Positions 31,375-42,289 of a stretch of DNA of 64,000 nt are shown piece after piece. Below the pieces are notes generated by a model. The model saw nothing but the letters and a program-made list of their open reading frames with translations, did not search any database and had not been told where the DNA came from. This DNA comes from Schistocerca nitens. Lineage: Eukaryota; Arthropoda; Insecta; Orthoptera; Acrididae. The stretch is taken from NCBI RefSeq assembly GCF_023898315.1, contig NC_064622.1, positions 175,480,178-175,544,177 of the forward strand. Reading direction: 5' to 3'. Position 1 is the stretch's first letter. Each line of letters opens with the position of its first letter. The position numbers and the translations under genes are program-made.

Positions 31375-32588
31375 ACTTCCGTTATGTTGTTGTTGTTGTC
31401 TTCAGTCCTGAGACTGGTTTGATGCAGCTCTTGTGCAAGCTCCTTCATCTCCCAGTACCTACTGCAACCTACATCCTTCTGAATCTGCTTAGTGTATTCA
31501 TCTCTTGGTCTCCCTCTACGATTTTTACCCTCCACACTGCCCTCCAATGCTAAATTTGTGATCCCTTGATGCCTCAGGACATATCCTACCAACCGATCCC
31601 TTCTTCTAGTCAAGTTGTGCCACAAACTTCTCTTCTCCCCAATCCTATTCAATACCTCCTCATTAGTTACGTGATCTACCCACCTAATCTTCAACATTCT
31701 TCTGTAGCACCACATTTCAAAAGCTTCTATTCTCTTCTTGTCCAAACTATTTATTGTCCATGTTTCACTTCCATACATGGCTACACTCCATACAAATACT
31801 TTCAGAAACGAATAACTGACACTTAAATCTATACTCGATGTTAACAAATTTCTCTTCTTCAGAAACGCTTTCCTTGCCATTGCCAGTCTACATTTTATAT
31901 CCTCTCTACTTCGACCATCATCAGTTATTTTGCTCCCCAAATAGCAAAACTCCTTTACTACTTTAAGTGTCTCATTTCCCAATCTAATTCCCTCAGCATC
32001 ACCCGACTTAATTCGACTACATTCCATTATCCTCGTTTTGCTTTTGTTGATGTTCATCTTATATCCTCCTTTCAAGACATTGTCCATTCCATTCAACTGC
32101 TCTTTCAAGTCCTTTGCTGTCTCTGACAGAATTACAATGTCATCGGCGAACCTCAAAGTTTTTATTTCTTCTCCCTGGATTTTAATACCTACTCCAAATT
32201 TTTCTTTTGTTTTCTTTACTGCTTGCTCAATATACAGATTGAATAACATTGGGGAGAGGCTACAACCCTGCCTCACTCCCTTCCCAACCACTGCTTCCCT
32301 TTCATGCCCCTCGACTCTTATAACTGCCATCTGGTTTCTGTACAAATTGTAAATAGCCTTTTGCTCCCTGTATTTTACCCCTGCCACCTTTAGAATTTGA
32401 AAGAGAGTATTCCAGTCAACATTGTCAAAAGCTTTCTCTAAGTCTACAAATGCTAGAAACATAGGTTTGCCTTTCCTTAATCTTCCTTCTAAGATAAGTT
32501 GTAAGGTCAGTATTGCCTCATGTGTTCCAACATTTCTACGCAATCCAAACTGATCTTCCCCGAGGTCGGCTTCTACCAGTTTTTCCAT
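31341..32588 (-). pseudogene. RTE LINE reverse transcriptase, long open part
   Basis: A 415-codon open frame contains RT blocks in order: AFVDLEKAFDNVDW (block with the first Asp), VRQGCSLSPMLFNLYIE, LRFADDIVIL (intact catalytic FADD), FCYLGSKITDDG, and a C-terminal region with RRRDRLVGYVLRH and RRGRPRDEYTKQIQKDVG. It ends in a run of Asn from the AAC repeat tail; the last 15 codons lie in flanking DNA past the target duplication. The frame continues upstream (32924-32646: KAPGVDNIPLELL) beyond a stop. The enzyme would copy the element RNA at nicked DNA. The first Met is internal, so this is not a complete protein. Confidence 0.85.
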
Positions 32589-32961
32589 TCGTCTGTAAAT
32601 AATTCGCGTTAGTATTTTGCAGCTGTGACTTATTAAACTGATAGTTCAGTAATTTTCACATCTGTCAACACCTGCTTTCTTTGGGATTGGAATTATTATA
32701 TTCTTCTTGAAGTCTGAGGGTATTTTGCCTGTCTCGTACATCTTGCTCACCAGATGGTAGAGTTTTGTCAGGACTGGCTCTCCCAAGGCCGTCAGTAGTT
32801 CTAATGGAATGTTGTCTACTCCCGGTGCCTTGTTTCGACTCAGGTCTTTCAGTGCTCTGTCAAACTCTGCACGCAGTATCGTATCTCCCATTTCATCGTC
32901 ATCTACATCCTCTTCCATTTCCATAATATTGTCCTCAAGTACATCGCCCTTGTATAGACCC

Positions 32962-33111
32962 TCAATATGTGCAGTAGCATAGATTTACTAATCATTACTT
33001 TATGAAAAAAGAATAGTCACCATAATGTAACTTAATTACTACTCAAATCAAAATTAAGGGGATGGAAGTTGTACCAAATCATTGCCCTAATTCTCAACTC
33101 AACTCAACTCC
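32962..33111 (+). repeat. 145-150-bp direct repeat, copy A' inside the RTE LINE
   Basis: Almost identical to 30366-30510 with one substitution and an extra AACTC unit at the end. It interrupts the RTE coding region between the endonuclease and RT: the minus-strand frame upstream ends GRWKELS, the downstream frame restarts near DVLEDNIMEMEEDVDDDEMG. Confidence 0.92.
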
Positions 33112-33683
33112 TTCCACCTTCCTGCTTTCCCCTCTTTGCTTAGAACTGGGTTTCCATCTGAGCTCTTGATATTCATACAAGTGGCTCTCTTTTCTCCAAA
33201 GGTCTCTTTAATTTTCCTGTAGGCTGTATCTATCTTACCCCTAGTGAGATAAGCCTCAGCATCCTTACATTTGTCCTCTAGCCATGCCTGCTTAGCCATT
33301 TTGCACTTCTTGTCGATCTCATTTTTGAGACGTTTCTATTCCTTTTTGCCTGCTTCATTTACTGCATTTTTATATTTTCTTCTTTCATCAATTAAATTCA
33401 ATATTTCTTCTGTTACCCAAGGATTTCTACTAGCCCTCGTCTTTTTATCTACTTGATCCTCTGCTGCCTTCACTACTTCATCACTCAGAGCTACCCATTT
33501 GTCTTCTACTGTATTTCTTTCCCCAATCCCTGTCAATTGTTCCCTTACGCTCTCCTTGAAACTCTGTACAACCTCTGGTTCTTTCAGTTTATCCAGGTCC
33601 CATCTCCTTAAATTCCCACCTTTTTGCAGTTTCTTCAGTTTTAATCTACCGTTCATAACCAATAGATTGTGGTCAGAGTCCAC
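33099..33683 (-). pseudogene. RTE LINE linker between endonuclease and RT
   Basis: Two open segments in the EN/RT register (33683-33336, 33299-33099), with SDHNLLVMNGRLKLKKL, NPWVTEEILNLIDERRKYKN and DKCKDAEAYLTRGKIDTAY, the basic linker of RTE polyproteins. Confidence 0.75.
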
Positions 33684-33734
33684 ATCTGCCCCTGGAAATG
33701 TCCTACAATTTAAAACCTGGTTCCTAAATCTCTG

Positions 33735-34469
33735 TCAATCTATCTGATACCTTTTAGTATCTCCAGGATTCTTCCATGTATACAACCTTCTTTTATGATT
33801 CTTGAACCAAGTGTTAGCTATGATTAAGTTATGCTCTGTGCAAAATTCTACCAGACGGCTTCCTCTTTCATTTCTTAGCCCCAATCCATATTCACCTACT
33901 ATGTTTCCTTCTCTCCCTTTTCTTACTGTCGAATTCCAGTCACCCATGACTATTAAATTTTCGTCTCCCTTCACTACCTGAATAATTTCTTTTATCTCAT
34001 CATACATTTCTTCAATTTCTTCATCATCTGCAGAGCTAGTTGGCATATAAACTTGTACTACTGTAGTAGGCATGGGCTTCGTGTCTATATTGGCCACTAT
34101 AATACGCTCACTATGCTGTTTGTATTAGCTTACCCGCACTCCTATTTTTTTATGCATTATTAAACCTACTCCTGCATTACCCCTATTTGATTTTGTATTT
34201 ATAACCCTGTATTCACCTGACTAGAAGTCTTGTTCCTCCTGCCACTCAACTTCACTAATTCCCACTATATCTAACTTTAACCTATCCATCTCCCTTTTTA
34301 AATTTTCGGACCTACCTGCCCGATTAAGGGATCTGACATTCCATGCTCCGATCCATAGAATGCCAGTTTTCTTTCTCCTGATAACGACGTCCTCCTTAGT
34401 AGTCCCCGCCCGGAGATCTGAATGGGGGTCTATTTTACCTCCGGAATATTTTACCCAAGAGGACGCCAT
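33735..34469 (-). pseudogene. RTE LINE AP endonuclease
   Basis: Two open segments in the same frame separated by stops (34469-34221, 34097-33735). Blocks: IGAWNVRSLNRAGRS (Asn), LDIVGISEVEWQEEQ (catalytic Glu), VVQVYMPTSSADDEE, LIVMGDWNSTV (GDxN) and NTWFKNHKRRLYTW. The final SDHN block is at 33680. In the active element it nicks the target strand. Confidence 0.8.
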
Positions 34470-34786
34470 CAGTAAAGCTGCATGCCCTCATGAAAAATTA
34501 CGGCTGTAGTTTTCCCTTGCTTTCAGCCGTTCGCAGTACCACAACAGCAAGGCTGTTTTGGTTAATGTTACAAGGCCAGATCAGTCAATCATCCAGACTG
34601 TTGCCCCTGCAACTACTGAAAAGGCTGCTGCCCCTCTTCAGGAACCACACATTTGTCTGGCCTCTCAACAGATATCCCTCCGTTGTGGTTGCACCTACAG
34701 TACGGCTATCTGTATCGTTGAGGCACGCAAGCCTCCCCACCAACTGCAAGGTCCATGGTTCATGGGGGGGAGGGGGGGGGGGACTT

Positions 34787-34922
34787 CTGTTATACCACAA
34801 TTACTATAATTTGGTGCAGCTGAAGAGGCAATTTACAAAAAGAAAAAAAATCTTGAATACTAGGTTTTAATATTAATTGTGGTATATTTTTGTAAATTGC
34901 CTCTTCAGCTGTACCAAATTAT
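34787..34922. repeat. 36-bp inverted repeat (hairpin) beside the RTE LINE
   Basis: 34806-34841 (ATAATTTGGTGCAGCTGAAG...) is the reverse complement of 34887-34922 with one mismatch; the loop is 45 nt. A second inverted pair, TATACCACAATTA (34791-34803) and TAATTGTGGTATA (about 34873-34886), overlaps the first, so two alternative stems are possible. It could be a tiny inverted-repeat element remnant. Confidence 0.85.
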
Positions 34923-35408
34923 GCTAATTTCACCCATGAGCTAATTACTTCAGATGTTATAGTTTTCAGATCATCTGCACCTTCTCCACATTTGCTGACA
35001 CCTTTCATTTTCTGTTTACCTTACCTCTTTGACAGAAGTTCTTTAACTATGACACCAATTTACTTTCATAATATTTCATAGTATCTCATAGATATTTACC
35101 AAATACCACTGCTGTTTTTTTTATTGTTTTGTGTTGCCTTTTCTTCCATCATCTTATGATTCCATTACTTATCAGTAACACAACATTATATCACTGGGGA
35201 AACCTTTTCTATTCCTATACTAAAGTATCCTGCTGTACAAAGTCACATGAAAGTTGAAGATAGAATGTTTCTGATTCACTTATAAACTACAGACAGGATA
35301 GGAGAAGAGATTGACTGCCTCATGAAACACGATAAATGAGACAGACAGCTGGGGTAAGCATTATCATCAACACAATGAATTCAACACACAATGTTGAACC
35401 CCATACTT
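34923..35408. other. unassigned stretch, possibly 3' part of the gypsy element
   Basis: No domain recognised. It lies downstream (minus strand) of the integrase and continues across the hAT insertion, so env-like or LTR sequence of the gypsy element is possible, but I see no proof. Confidence 0.3.
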
Positions 35409-36497
35409 CAGGGCATAACAACTGGCCAGTTTTGAGCGCGAGTACTCGCGTCTGCTCAGGCACGTGCTCGCGAGCAGGTGCAAGGTTGCCGAGTAGGGAG
35501 GGAGGGGAAATGCGCGCGCACGCTTGAATGTGATCTCGCGTTCTTAGCAGATTTAACTAGCCATCTGAATGCTTTGAATGTTTTACTACAAGGTATAGAT
35601 CTGCTAATTACTCATTTCATAGATCTAATACGAGCTTTTAAAATGAAATTGACACTTTGGGTGAGTCAGCTGGAAACAGGAAACCTAGCTCATTTTCCTA
35701 AATTACCATCCATGCAAGATGTTCACAAAGACTGTGAACGTTATTCACATAGTTTAGTTGATCAGCGCTTTCAAGATCTGACAGCACTAGACAGTGATTT
35801 TGATCTGTTCTCTCCATATTCAGCGAATATTTAAGAGATTCGTCCTGAGCTGCAGCAAGAAATTATTGACCTGCAGTGTGACAGAGAATACAGAGACAAA
35901 TTTCAGAACAAGAAAAACATTTTGGAATTCTACAGACACTTCCCTCAGGATAGATTTCCTCGTTTGCACAAACTGGCGGCTACAATTATATCAATGTTCG
36001 GTTCCACATATGTTTGTGAACAACTGTTCTCTGCAATGAAACGTAACAAGACTCACCTGAGAAACGCATTGTCTGATCGAAATTTAAACTGCACGCTGCG
36101 CCTAAAATGCACAAGAACAATTACTCCGAACATAGACGCAATTGTAAAGGGCAAAAAGTACAAGATAACCGAGAATCTCACACTTCAGTGACACCTTTTC
36201 TTGTGTAACAGTTCACAAATTAATGCGAATGTAGAGGCATACACTAAGCTAATAAAATTATGTGGCAGGTGTACATTCTCCTTTATTTGTTTCACTTGTC
36301 GCAGTAATAATTCGTGAGTGATATCCCTGCAGGTGGCCGCGGATTTACATTGACTGGCGGCAGCTGTTGTGTGTCTCACATGACTCTCCCCACTCTCCGC
36401 TCTGGTCCGGTAGTGGGGGTAGCGTGCTCGCGCTGCTCTGTGCTCGCGCCTTGCTGCTCACAGCTTGCTCCGCGAGCACGTATGTTGTGAAGCCCTG
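35409..36497 (+). mobile_element. hAT transposon copy 1 (keeps the 3' half)
   Basis: Starts CAGGGCATAACAACTGG and ends TGAAGCCCTG, giving short inverted termini CAGGGC. The flanking 8-mers are CCATACTT (35401-35408) and CCCTACTT (36498-36505), a 7/8 target duplication of hAT size. The first ~120 bp and last ~275 bp match the copy at 43910-45130. The interior encodes only the transposase C-terminal half, so the 5' half was deleted. Confidence 0.87.
35530..36191 (+). pseudogene. hAT transposase C-terminal half
   Basis: Frame 35478-35834 has LNALNVLLQGIDLLITHFID and later LVDQRFQDLTALDSDFDLFS. A frame change leads to 35794-36191 with FPRLHKLAATIISMFGSTYV, CEQLFSAMKRNKTHLRNALS and DRNLNCTLRL, the hAT dimerisation region (similar to the GTF2IRD2-type hAT proteins). 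The BED finger and the first catalytic Asp are missing. Ends at a stop at 36189-36191. Confidence 0.8.
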
Positions 36498-36589
36498 CCC
36501 TACTTGGATGTAAGTCTTACTTTTGGTTCAATGCACACTCCATTCTCCTAACAAAATCAATTTTACCCAAGCTTAGATACTTTTTAAAC

Positions 36590-37479
36590 TGCCGTGGATC
36601 AATATTCAAACATCTAATTGGTAATACATAGGGTTTCAGGACAATAATATTCTTTAATCCAAAATCTTGTTAGTCTTTGTGTAAGCCAATTCATAAGAGT
36701 TGTCATGGGTAATGCGTACCACTCTGAAAGGACCATGATACACGTGCAAAAATTTCTTTACCTCATCATTTACTTTTGTTAGATTTTTCTTTGGTTTTGA
36801 TGAGGACAAGGTCACCTATTCTGAAACTAGTCAGATTCTCTCCTTTGTCATGCCTTCCCTTCCTTCCTGCTGCTTTCTTTTTCATCATCTCTTTAGCTAA
36901 TCTGATCTTTTTGTCCTGTGCTATTTCACACTCCTGACTGAAATCCACTTCTTCTATAATGATGTTGCTGGGTCTCTTGTTGAACATAAGGTCACATGGG
37001 GCATATCCTGTTGATTTGTTCCATAAGTTGTTTATAATATTTTCAAAATGTCGAATATGACCCATCCAAGCAGGGTGTTTCTTACTACAATAAGTCCTGC
37101 ACAGTCTATTAATCTCCTTCATAACCCTTTCACTCATTTTACCTTGTGGTAAATAGGTAGAAATCTTTGTGTGTTTTATCTTGTGTATTGCCATACAGTG
37201 TTCAAACCTCTCTGAAACAAATTGTGGACCATTGTCGGACAAAAGTGATGTTGGTATCCCTACATTGCAAAAGTAATCAGATATCAGCTTCTCAATTATA
37301 GTATTAGTATGTGTCTTCTTATTCTGATACAGTTTTATGTATTTTGAGAATGTGTCCAAAACAACAAAAATATATTTAGAACCTCCTGTGGATGGAGGCA
37401 ACATTCCTAGAAGGTCAACTGCTATAATTTCTTTAGGTTCACTAGGAAGAACAGAATGTGTTAAGCCTTTTGATGGCAC
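36590..37479 (-). pseudogene. gypsy integrase core and C-terminal domain
   Basis: A 237-codon frame (37479-36766) shows the DDE core: IIAVDLLGMLPPS (first Asp), LLSDNGPQFVSERF (second Asp) and QGKMSERVMKEINRLCRTYC with the Glu in SERVMKE. Then KSTGYAPCDLMFNKRPS and a C-terminal FRIGDLVLIKTKEKSN block. Just beyond a stop the frame-shifted sequence reads FLHVYHGPFRVV, the chromodomain-less tail. The core looks intact, but upstream and downstream stops make it inactive. Confidence 0.85.
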
Positions 37480-37497
37480 ACCAGTTGTCTTTACTCT

Positions 37498-37937
37498 CTA
37501 ATATTTATCACACCTTTCTAGTCTCTGCTTAACCCTTCTCCTCAAGTTGTTAAATTTTATTGTCTCCTGTATCTTAGCTACTATTTTCTTGGTCCCATAA
37601 TATCCATAACTCTTGTGAAAGTAGTCAAAAAATTTATCAACGTGTTGGTCAGGAAAGCATGACTTCAAGTCCTGATCGTTCAAATTTTTCCTCCTAAACA
37701 ACAACCCTTTATGTTTAGTATAGCACTGTTTTACCTTTGGCGTTTCTGAATTATAATACTGCTTAACCAACCTTAAATCTGGATCCTCATTCTGCTCCCT
37801 TCTCATTTGCTTGCAAATTTTCCTAATAAGCTTCTCATCCTTCACTACCTACAAATTAAACAATGTTACTTGTTCTTCACATTCCTCACCTGCACAGTCA
37901 TACCTGTCAGTATCCTTCCTCCCTGCTAGCATCCTAG
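37498..37937 (-). pseudogene. gypsy integrase H2C2 zinc-finger region
   Basis: A 115-codon frame encodes the N-terminal integrase segment: DPDLRLVKQYYNSET, GLLFRRKNLNDQDLK, FHKSYGYYGTKKIVAKI and RVKQRLERCDKY. The finger is damaged: the second His is Tyr (HKSYGYYG instead of HxxxxHxG) and the last Cys is replaced at the stop (RCDKY). Upstream, AGRKDTDRYDCAGEE runs to the edge of the inserted element. Confidence 0.78.
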
Positions 37938-38099
37938 ATAATCAGGGTGTATATGTGGACGAGGAAAAAAATTCCTTGATTTTTCCCGGATTACCTGGTT
38001 AAAAATATGCTTTCTCCCGGATGAAAATACACTTTTTCCGTGTTAAGTAACAGTATAGTTTTCCTCGGAACTGTAAAACTTATCAATCCTTTCAATGGT

Positions 38100-39480
38100 T
38101 GTGGTTTTATACACCGGCGTAGAAGTTCCCGGCACTTTAGGAAACTAAACTCAGGGGAAGAAACACACAAATAGGAAAAGGTAATGGTTTAAATTAATAT
38201 ACATAGTGTTGCTACAAGAAAGAAAAGCTTTCACGTATAATATTGGTCTCTAAGATTAATAAGCTGCAAGAGAAGCTAAGCTTTCACACATAATGTTGAT
38301 ATTTTTTGCGCATGTTGCACTTTAGCACACATCACACAAATGTGACCGGAAAATTTTTAACAACATAAATGTCTGATCTTGTGGGATCGAAAATATTCTA
38401 AATGGTCGTCCTCAAAGATTTGATTTTTGAATGAGAGTCAAACGCTTTGTGATTTAAGAAATTCATTGGACAGTCACACATAGAGTTCATTTTGTGTAAA
38501 AGGAAATTTACTTTACTTGAAAATAACGCTTTTCAAACAACCATTCGGAATATCTTCCCGCGACCTGTTAGAAATATATTTGTTTCAGCAGTTGGTGACA
38601 GGCATCGCCGCGCTTGCGCAGCAACGATGACGCAGGAAGCCCGTACGTTCGTACGTGTAAAACATTAAAAGGTCTTACATTATGTCATAAAAGGAACAAG
38701 ACATACTCCAAGTGCATGGGAATTTTGTGAACCATACTAACATGCATAATTCGGCTTAAAGTGCACGTTCGTATGTCCAGATTCAGATGAAAATTTTCTT
38801 GGAGTACCAGTACCGTATTATCTCATGTTTGGTTCTTTATTATGGCATAATACCATATGTGCTAGAAGATGAAAACGAGAACTTGAAATGCAGTTGAAAC
38901 TAGCCAATTGTGTGGAATTAAACACTTCGTTTCAAATAAACTGGCCTCAGCAGAAAAGATTAATAAAAGTCATTTTCTTTAACAAACCAAGAAAAATAAC
39001 TTCGTTGTTCTGCAAGGTGATTAACGCTTGACTGTCAGAAAGGTGGAATCAAAATAAAATCTGAAACTAATAATATATTTTAGCCTTCCGTAATTATGTG
39101 AATGTATTTTAATTCACTTGATAGCTCCCGTCTACAGAAATCCATTTTGTTTTCATTTGACGTGAGGGTAATAAACGAAGAGTTAACAACAAAATCACTT
39201 AACGTAAACGCGGGTCACGTGGGGACTATCACCTCCCCACTACAACTCAGACTGCTCTGTGCATCAGGTCTGGATCTACGATATTTCCAAATTGGGGCAA
39301 TATTAGATAGTGGCGCCTCCCTCCCTCGAGTGTTTGAGGTAGGACGCCAAAATTTTAAAAAATCGACTTTTCAAAAATATCTTCATTTTGTAGCACACAT
39401 CTTTCCGAAGAGTCTGATACATAAAACATATATGTTCGAGGGAATGTAAGACATGTTATTTGATCTTAAAGTGTGCTGAA
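38100..39480. other. interior of the 5.87-kb element, unassigned
   Basis: AT-rich, no domain recognised. A 115-codon frame at 39102-39449 has no similarity I can name. Confidence 0.4.
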
Positions 39481-40500
39481 GTGCAGTGCCAAGCCTCTTC
39501 ACACAGCATTCTTCCATCGCACGTCTCTGTATTTCGCTCTGTGGAACTCAAAGTGTAATATTTTGTAATGAGTGCCATCAAACTATATTCCGGCCAGTGG
39601 AAATTAAAATGTCATGTGGTGCCTCTCCTGCTCCCAATCAGTCGGATTATGCGCCGTATGTGCTCTATTGGAGACACATCTGGTGATCGACCAGACAAGG
39701 CAACGAGTCGACATCCTGTACAGATAGTAGGGTTACAACACCGCTATGCGGGTGAGCGTTATTCTGTTTAAAAACACCCCAAGGAATGCTGTTCGTAAAT
39801 GGTAGCACAACAGGTCGAGTCAGCAGATTGGCGTACAAATTTGCAGTCAGGGTTCGCGAGATACCCATGACAGTGCTCCCGCTGTCATAGGAAATCGCAT
39901 CACAGACCATAGCTCCAGGTGTAGATCCATTGTGTCTATCACATAGACAGGTTGGTTGCAGGCCCTCAACGGGACACCTCCTAAACAACGCACGGCGATC
40001 ACTGGCACCAAGGCAGAACCAGCTTTTATCAGAAAAAACAACAGACCTCCACCCTTGCCACTAATAAGCTCTCGCTGGAGAACACTGAAGTCGCAAATGG
40101 TGGTTTGGGGCCAGTGGAATGCACACTGCATGGCTTCTGGCTCGGAGCTGTCATTGAAGTAACCGATTTGTAACAGTTTGTTGTGTCACTGTGGTGGCAA
40201 CTGGTACTCATGTTGCTGCCGCAGATGCAGTAACAAGCGTCACAACCGTACGCCGAACACGATGGCCTTTCTTCTCGATAGTGCGACGTTGCCGTCCAGA
40301 GCCTGGTCTTCTTGTGTCCCTACACTCTCATGAGCACCACTGCCAGGAATCATGTATAGTGGTTACATTCCTGCCTAGTCTTTCTGCAGTGTCACAGAAG
40401 GAACATCCAGATTCTTGTAGACATATTATAGGACCTCGTTCAAACTCAGTGAGGTATCTTTGTTGCCTTAAATGCATTCTTCACTAACATCAACTCACCA
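39480..40500 (-). pseudogene. Tc1-type transposase relic
   Basis: Minus-strand blocks in order: HTH start RQQRYLTEFERGPIICLQESG (from about 40485), RRPGSGRQRRTIE (near 40300), a decayed first catalytic block FSDKSWFCLGASDRR (near 40045; DE changed to DK), LQPTCLCDRHNGSTPGAMVCDAI-type core, a second block FKQNNAHPHS (near 39760; DN changed to NN) and PDVSPIEHI (near 39675, Glu retained). Frames shift several times. The short length and D...PxxSPIEH spacing are Tc1/mariner features. It is dead. Confidence 0.78.
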
Positions 40501-40692
40501 CGCCCAATAGCAAAGGTAACTAACCCTCATGACCGTTACAGCGTGTATTTATAGCAAACCTGATTTATACCCTCATAGTGACACTCCTAGCGCCACTCGT
40601 ATGCGACTGGCTTGAAATACGAATACACATTATATTCCAGATGTAGAAACCCGCATTTCAACTTCCATTTACGTGTTTTTTTTCCGTTAGTG

Positions 40693-40895
40693 TGCAGCAC
40701 GGTCTAGGGCGTCTTACCACGGTCCGGCCGGCTGCCCCCGTCGGAGGTTCGAGTCCTTCCTCGGGTATGGGTGTGTGTGTTGTCCGTAGCGTAAGTTAAT
40801 TTAAGTTAGGTTAAGTAGTGTGTAGGCTTAGGGACAGATAACCTCAGCAGTTTGGTCCCTTAAGAATTCACACACATTTGAACATTTGGTCGGTT
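40693..40895 (+). mobile_element. tRNA-derived SINE
   Basis: A tRNA-like head with A-box-like TCTAGGGCGTCTTACCACG and B box GGAGGTTCGAGTCC is followed by a body with GGGTGTGTGTGTTGTCC, AAGTTAGGTTAAGTAGTGTG and AACCTCAGCAGTTTGGTCCC. I recognise this as a SINE family abundant in grasshoppers (from memory). Pol III promoter elements drive it in the active state. Confidence 0.8.
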
Positions 40896-42285
40896 TGACA
40901 CCCTGCCCCTCTTTAAAAAAATCTCGCAATTAATACTGGATGGGATTATTTGTAACCGGCAGAACATGAACTCTTCAGGAAATTTGCAGTCTTTACTGCC
41001 TATTAGCTAATAACTTGCTGTTTTGTGTGTCATAAAATTAAATATAGGATACATAAAACAAGTAAAGACAAGAGACAAGCAAGACAGTACACATTTCTTC
41101 AGTCCTTAAGTCCTAGCTTTTTTTTCTCTCTCATCTTGCCACAGCTTTATATGGCATACTTTCTTTTCTGGGAAAGAATCTATTAACTCATCAAAGTTCG
41201 TCAACGTTTTGCTATATGAAAAAACGAAATGTCGTTGTCTAATACTTTAAAAGCTGTTAATACAAATAGTACCCAAGACTGGTGTGATTTCTCAATCTGA
41301 TTACGTGTATTTTGTCACTGCTAGATAAAATGAAATAGTCCTGCCTAATATTGCAGCAATTGTTACACACACCAAATAAACGGGACTGTTTTGGCACAAA
41401 TGGTTATTTTCATAACACGACAGAATATAAACCATGAAGTACCAATATCAAATGCCTATTAGGCCTACTACAAGCAAGAAGTTTTAAGTTAGGAAATAGT
41501 TTGACATTTCATTCATACTCTCTAGCTTCTGAAGCATGAGATCGAAAAATAGTAGTACGAAATTTTTATATAAATTTGGAATTGTCATATTCTTCCGTAA
41601 TTTGTGTGAGTCCCCGTTTCTTCTCCTTCCTCGTTCTAACAAATAATCTTGTCACCACTAATTCTTTAACTATTCCTGCCAGTATCAACATTTATTCTCT
41701 GGTTAACTTCACTAACCCTGCCACAATCGCCGGTTTAGTTATCCCGCATTTATTCTCCGGTTAGGCGTTATTACGTGTTCGTACAATGCGTTTTCCATGC
41801 TATTGCCAGAATAGAACTTTAGCGGCTGGTAGCCGGGGATTGTATAACTGGCCCTTAGTAGAGTAGCAATCTGGCCAGAAATTTTCTGTCAAAATTTCAT
41901 TTTCTTGGATACACGGAGAAGACAATACATAATCTTTGTTGTCTGTTATTCCTGTTAGTCGTTTATTTCCACTCTGGTAGTCTGAATCTATGGAATTCGC
42001 TAGCATTTATAACAACACTGATCATTTGCGAACCCAGTCAACCACATAAACAGCGATTGCCATTCAGCCTTTCGACTTTATTCGCTCAGCTCATATAGAC
42101 CTGTCCCATTTTGTCTGCAGGAAAGTTTATTTCTAGATGCGACGGGGATTCCCCTGGCAGAGACGTCACATATACTATGCACGCATTCAAAAATCAACTT
42201 ACGATTCATTCAGAAATCAACTTAGTATTTGATCAAAAATGATCAAAAACCAACAGGTATGCGTTCAAAATCATATGAGTTATCG
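40896..42285. other. interior of the 5.87-kb element, unassigned
   Basis: AT-rich, no gene recognised. Small frames at 41576-41764 and 42006-41800 have no domain. Confidence 0.4.
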
Positions 42286-42289
42286 ATAG

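Larger units (their letters stand above)
31386..34782 (-). mobile_element. near full-length RTE-type LINE with 11-bp target duplication
   Basis: ACTTCCGTTAT (31375-31385) and ACTTCTGTTAT (34783-34793) flank a 3.4-kb element, a 10/11 match. On the minus strand it has a structured leader (34782-34470), an AP endonuclease, an RT and a 3' tail of AACAAC-type triplets, the pattern of RTE elements. EN and RT frames are all in the same register, so the gene is spoiled mainly by stop codons. A 150-bp foreign segment (32962-33111) sits between them. The leader starts the same way as the copy at 63820-64000, and its outermost bases are a C-rich run (34763-34782 as G on the plus strand). Confidence 0.88.

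Noticed and set aside
32038-32352. Plus-strand frame of 104 codons
   Set aside because: Antisense shadow of the RTE reverse transcriptase.
39102-39449. 115-codon frame as the transposase of the 5.87-kb element
   Set aside because: No catalytic or DNA-binding motif is visible, and the frame has no homologous continuation on either side.
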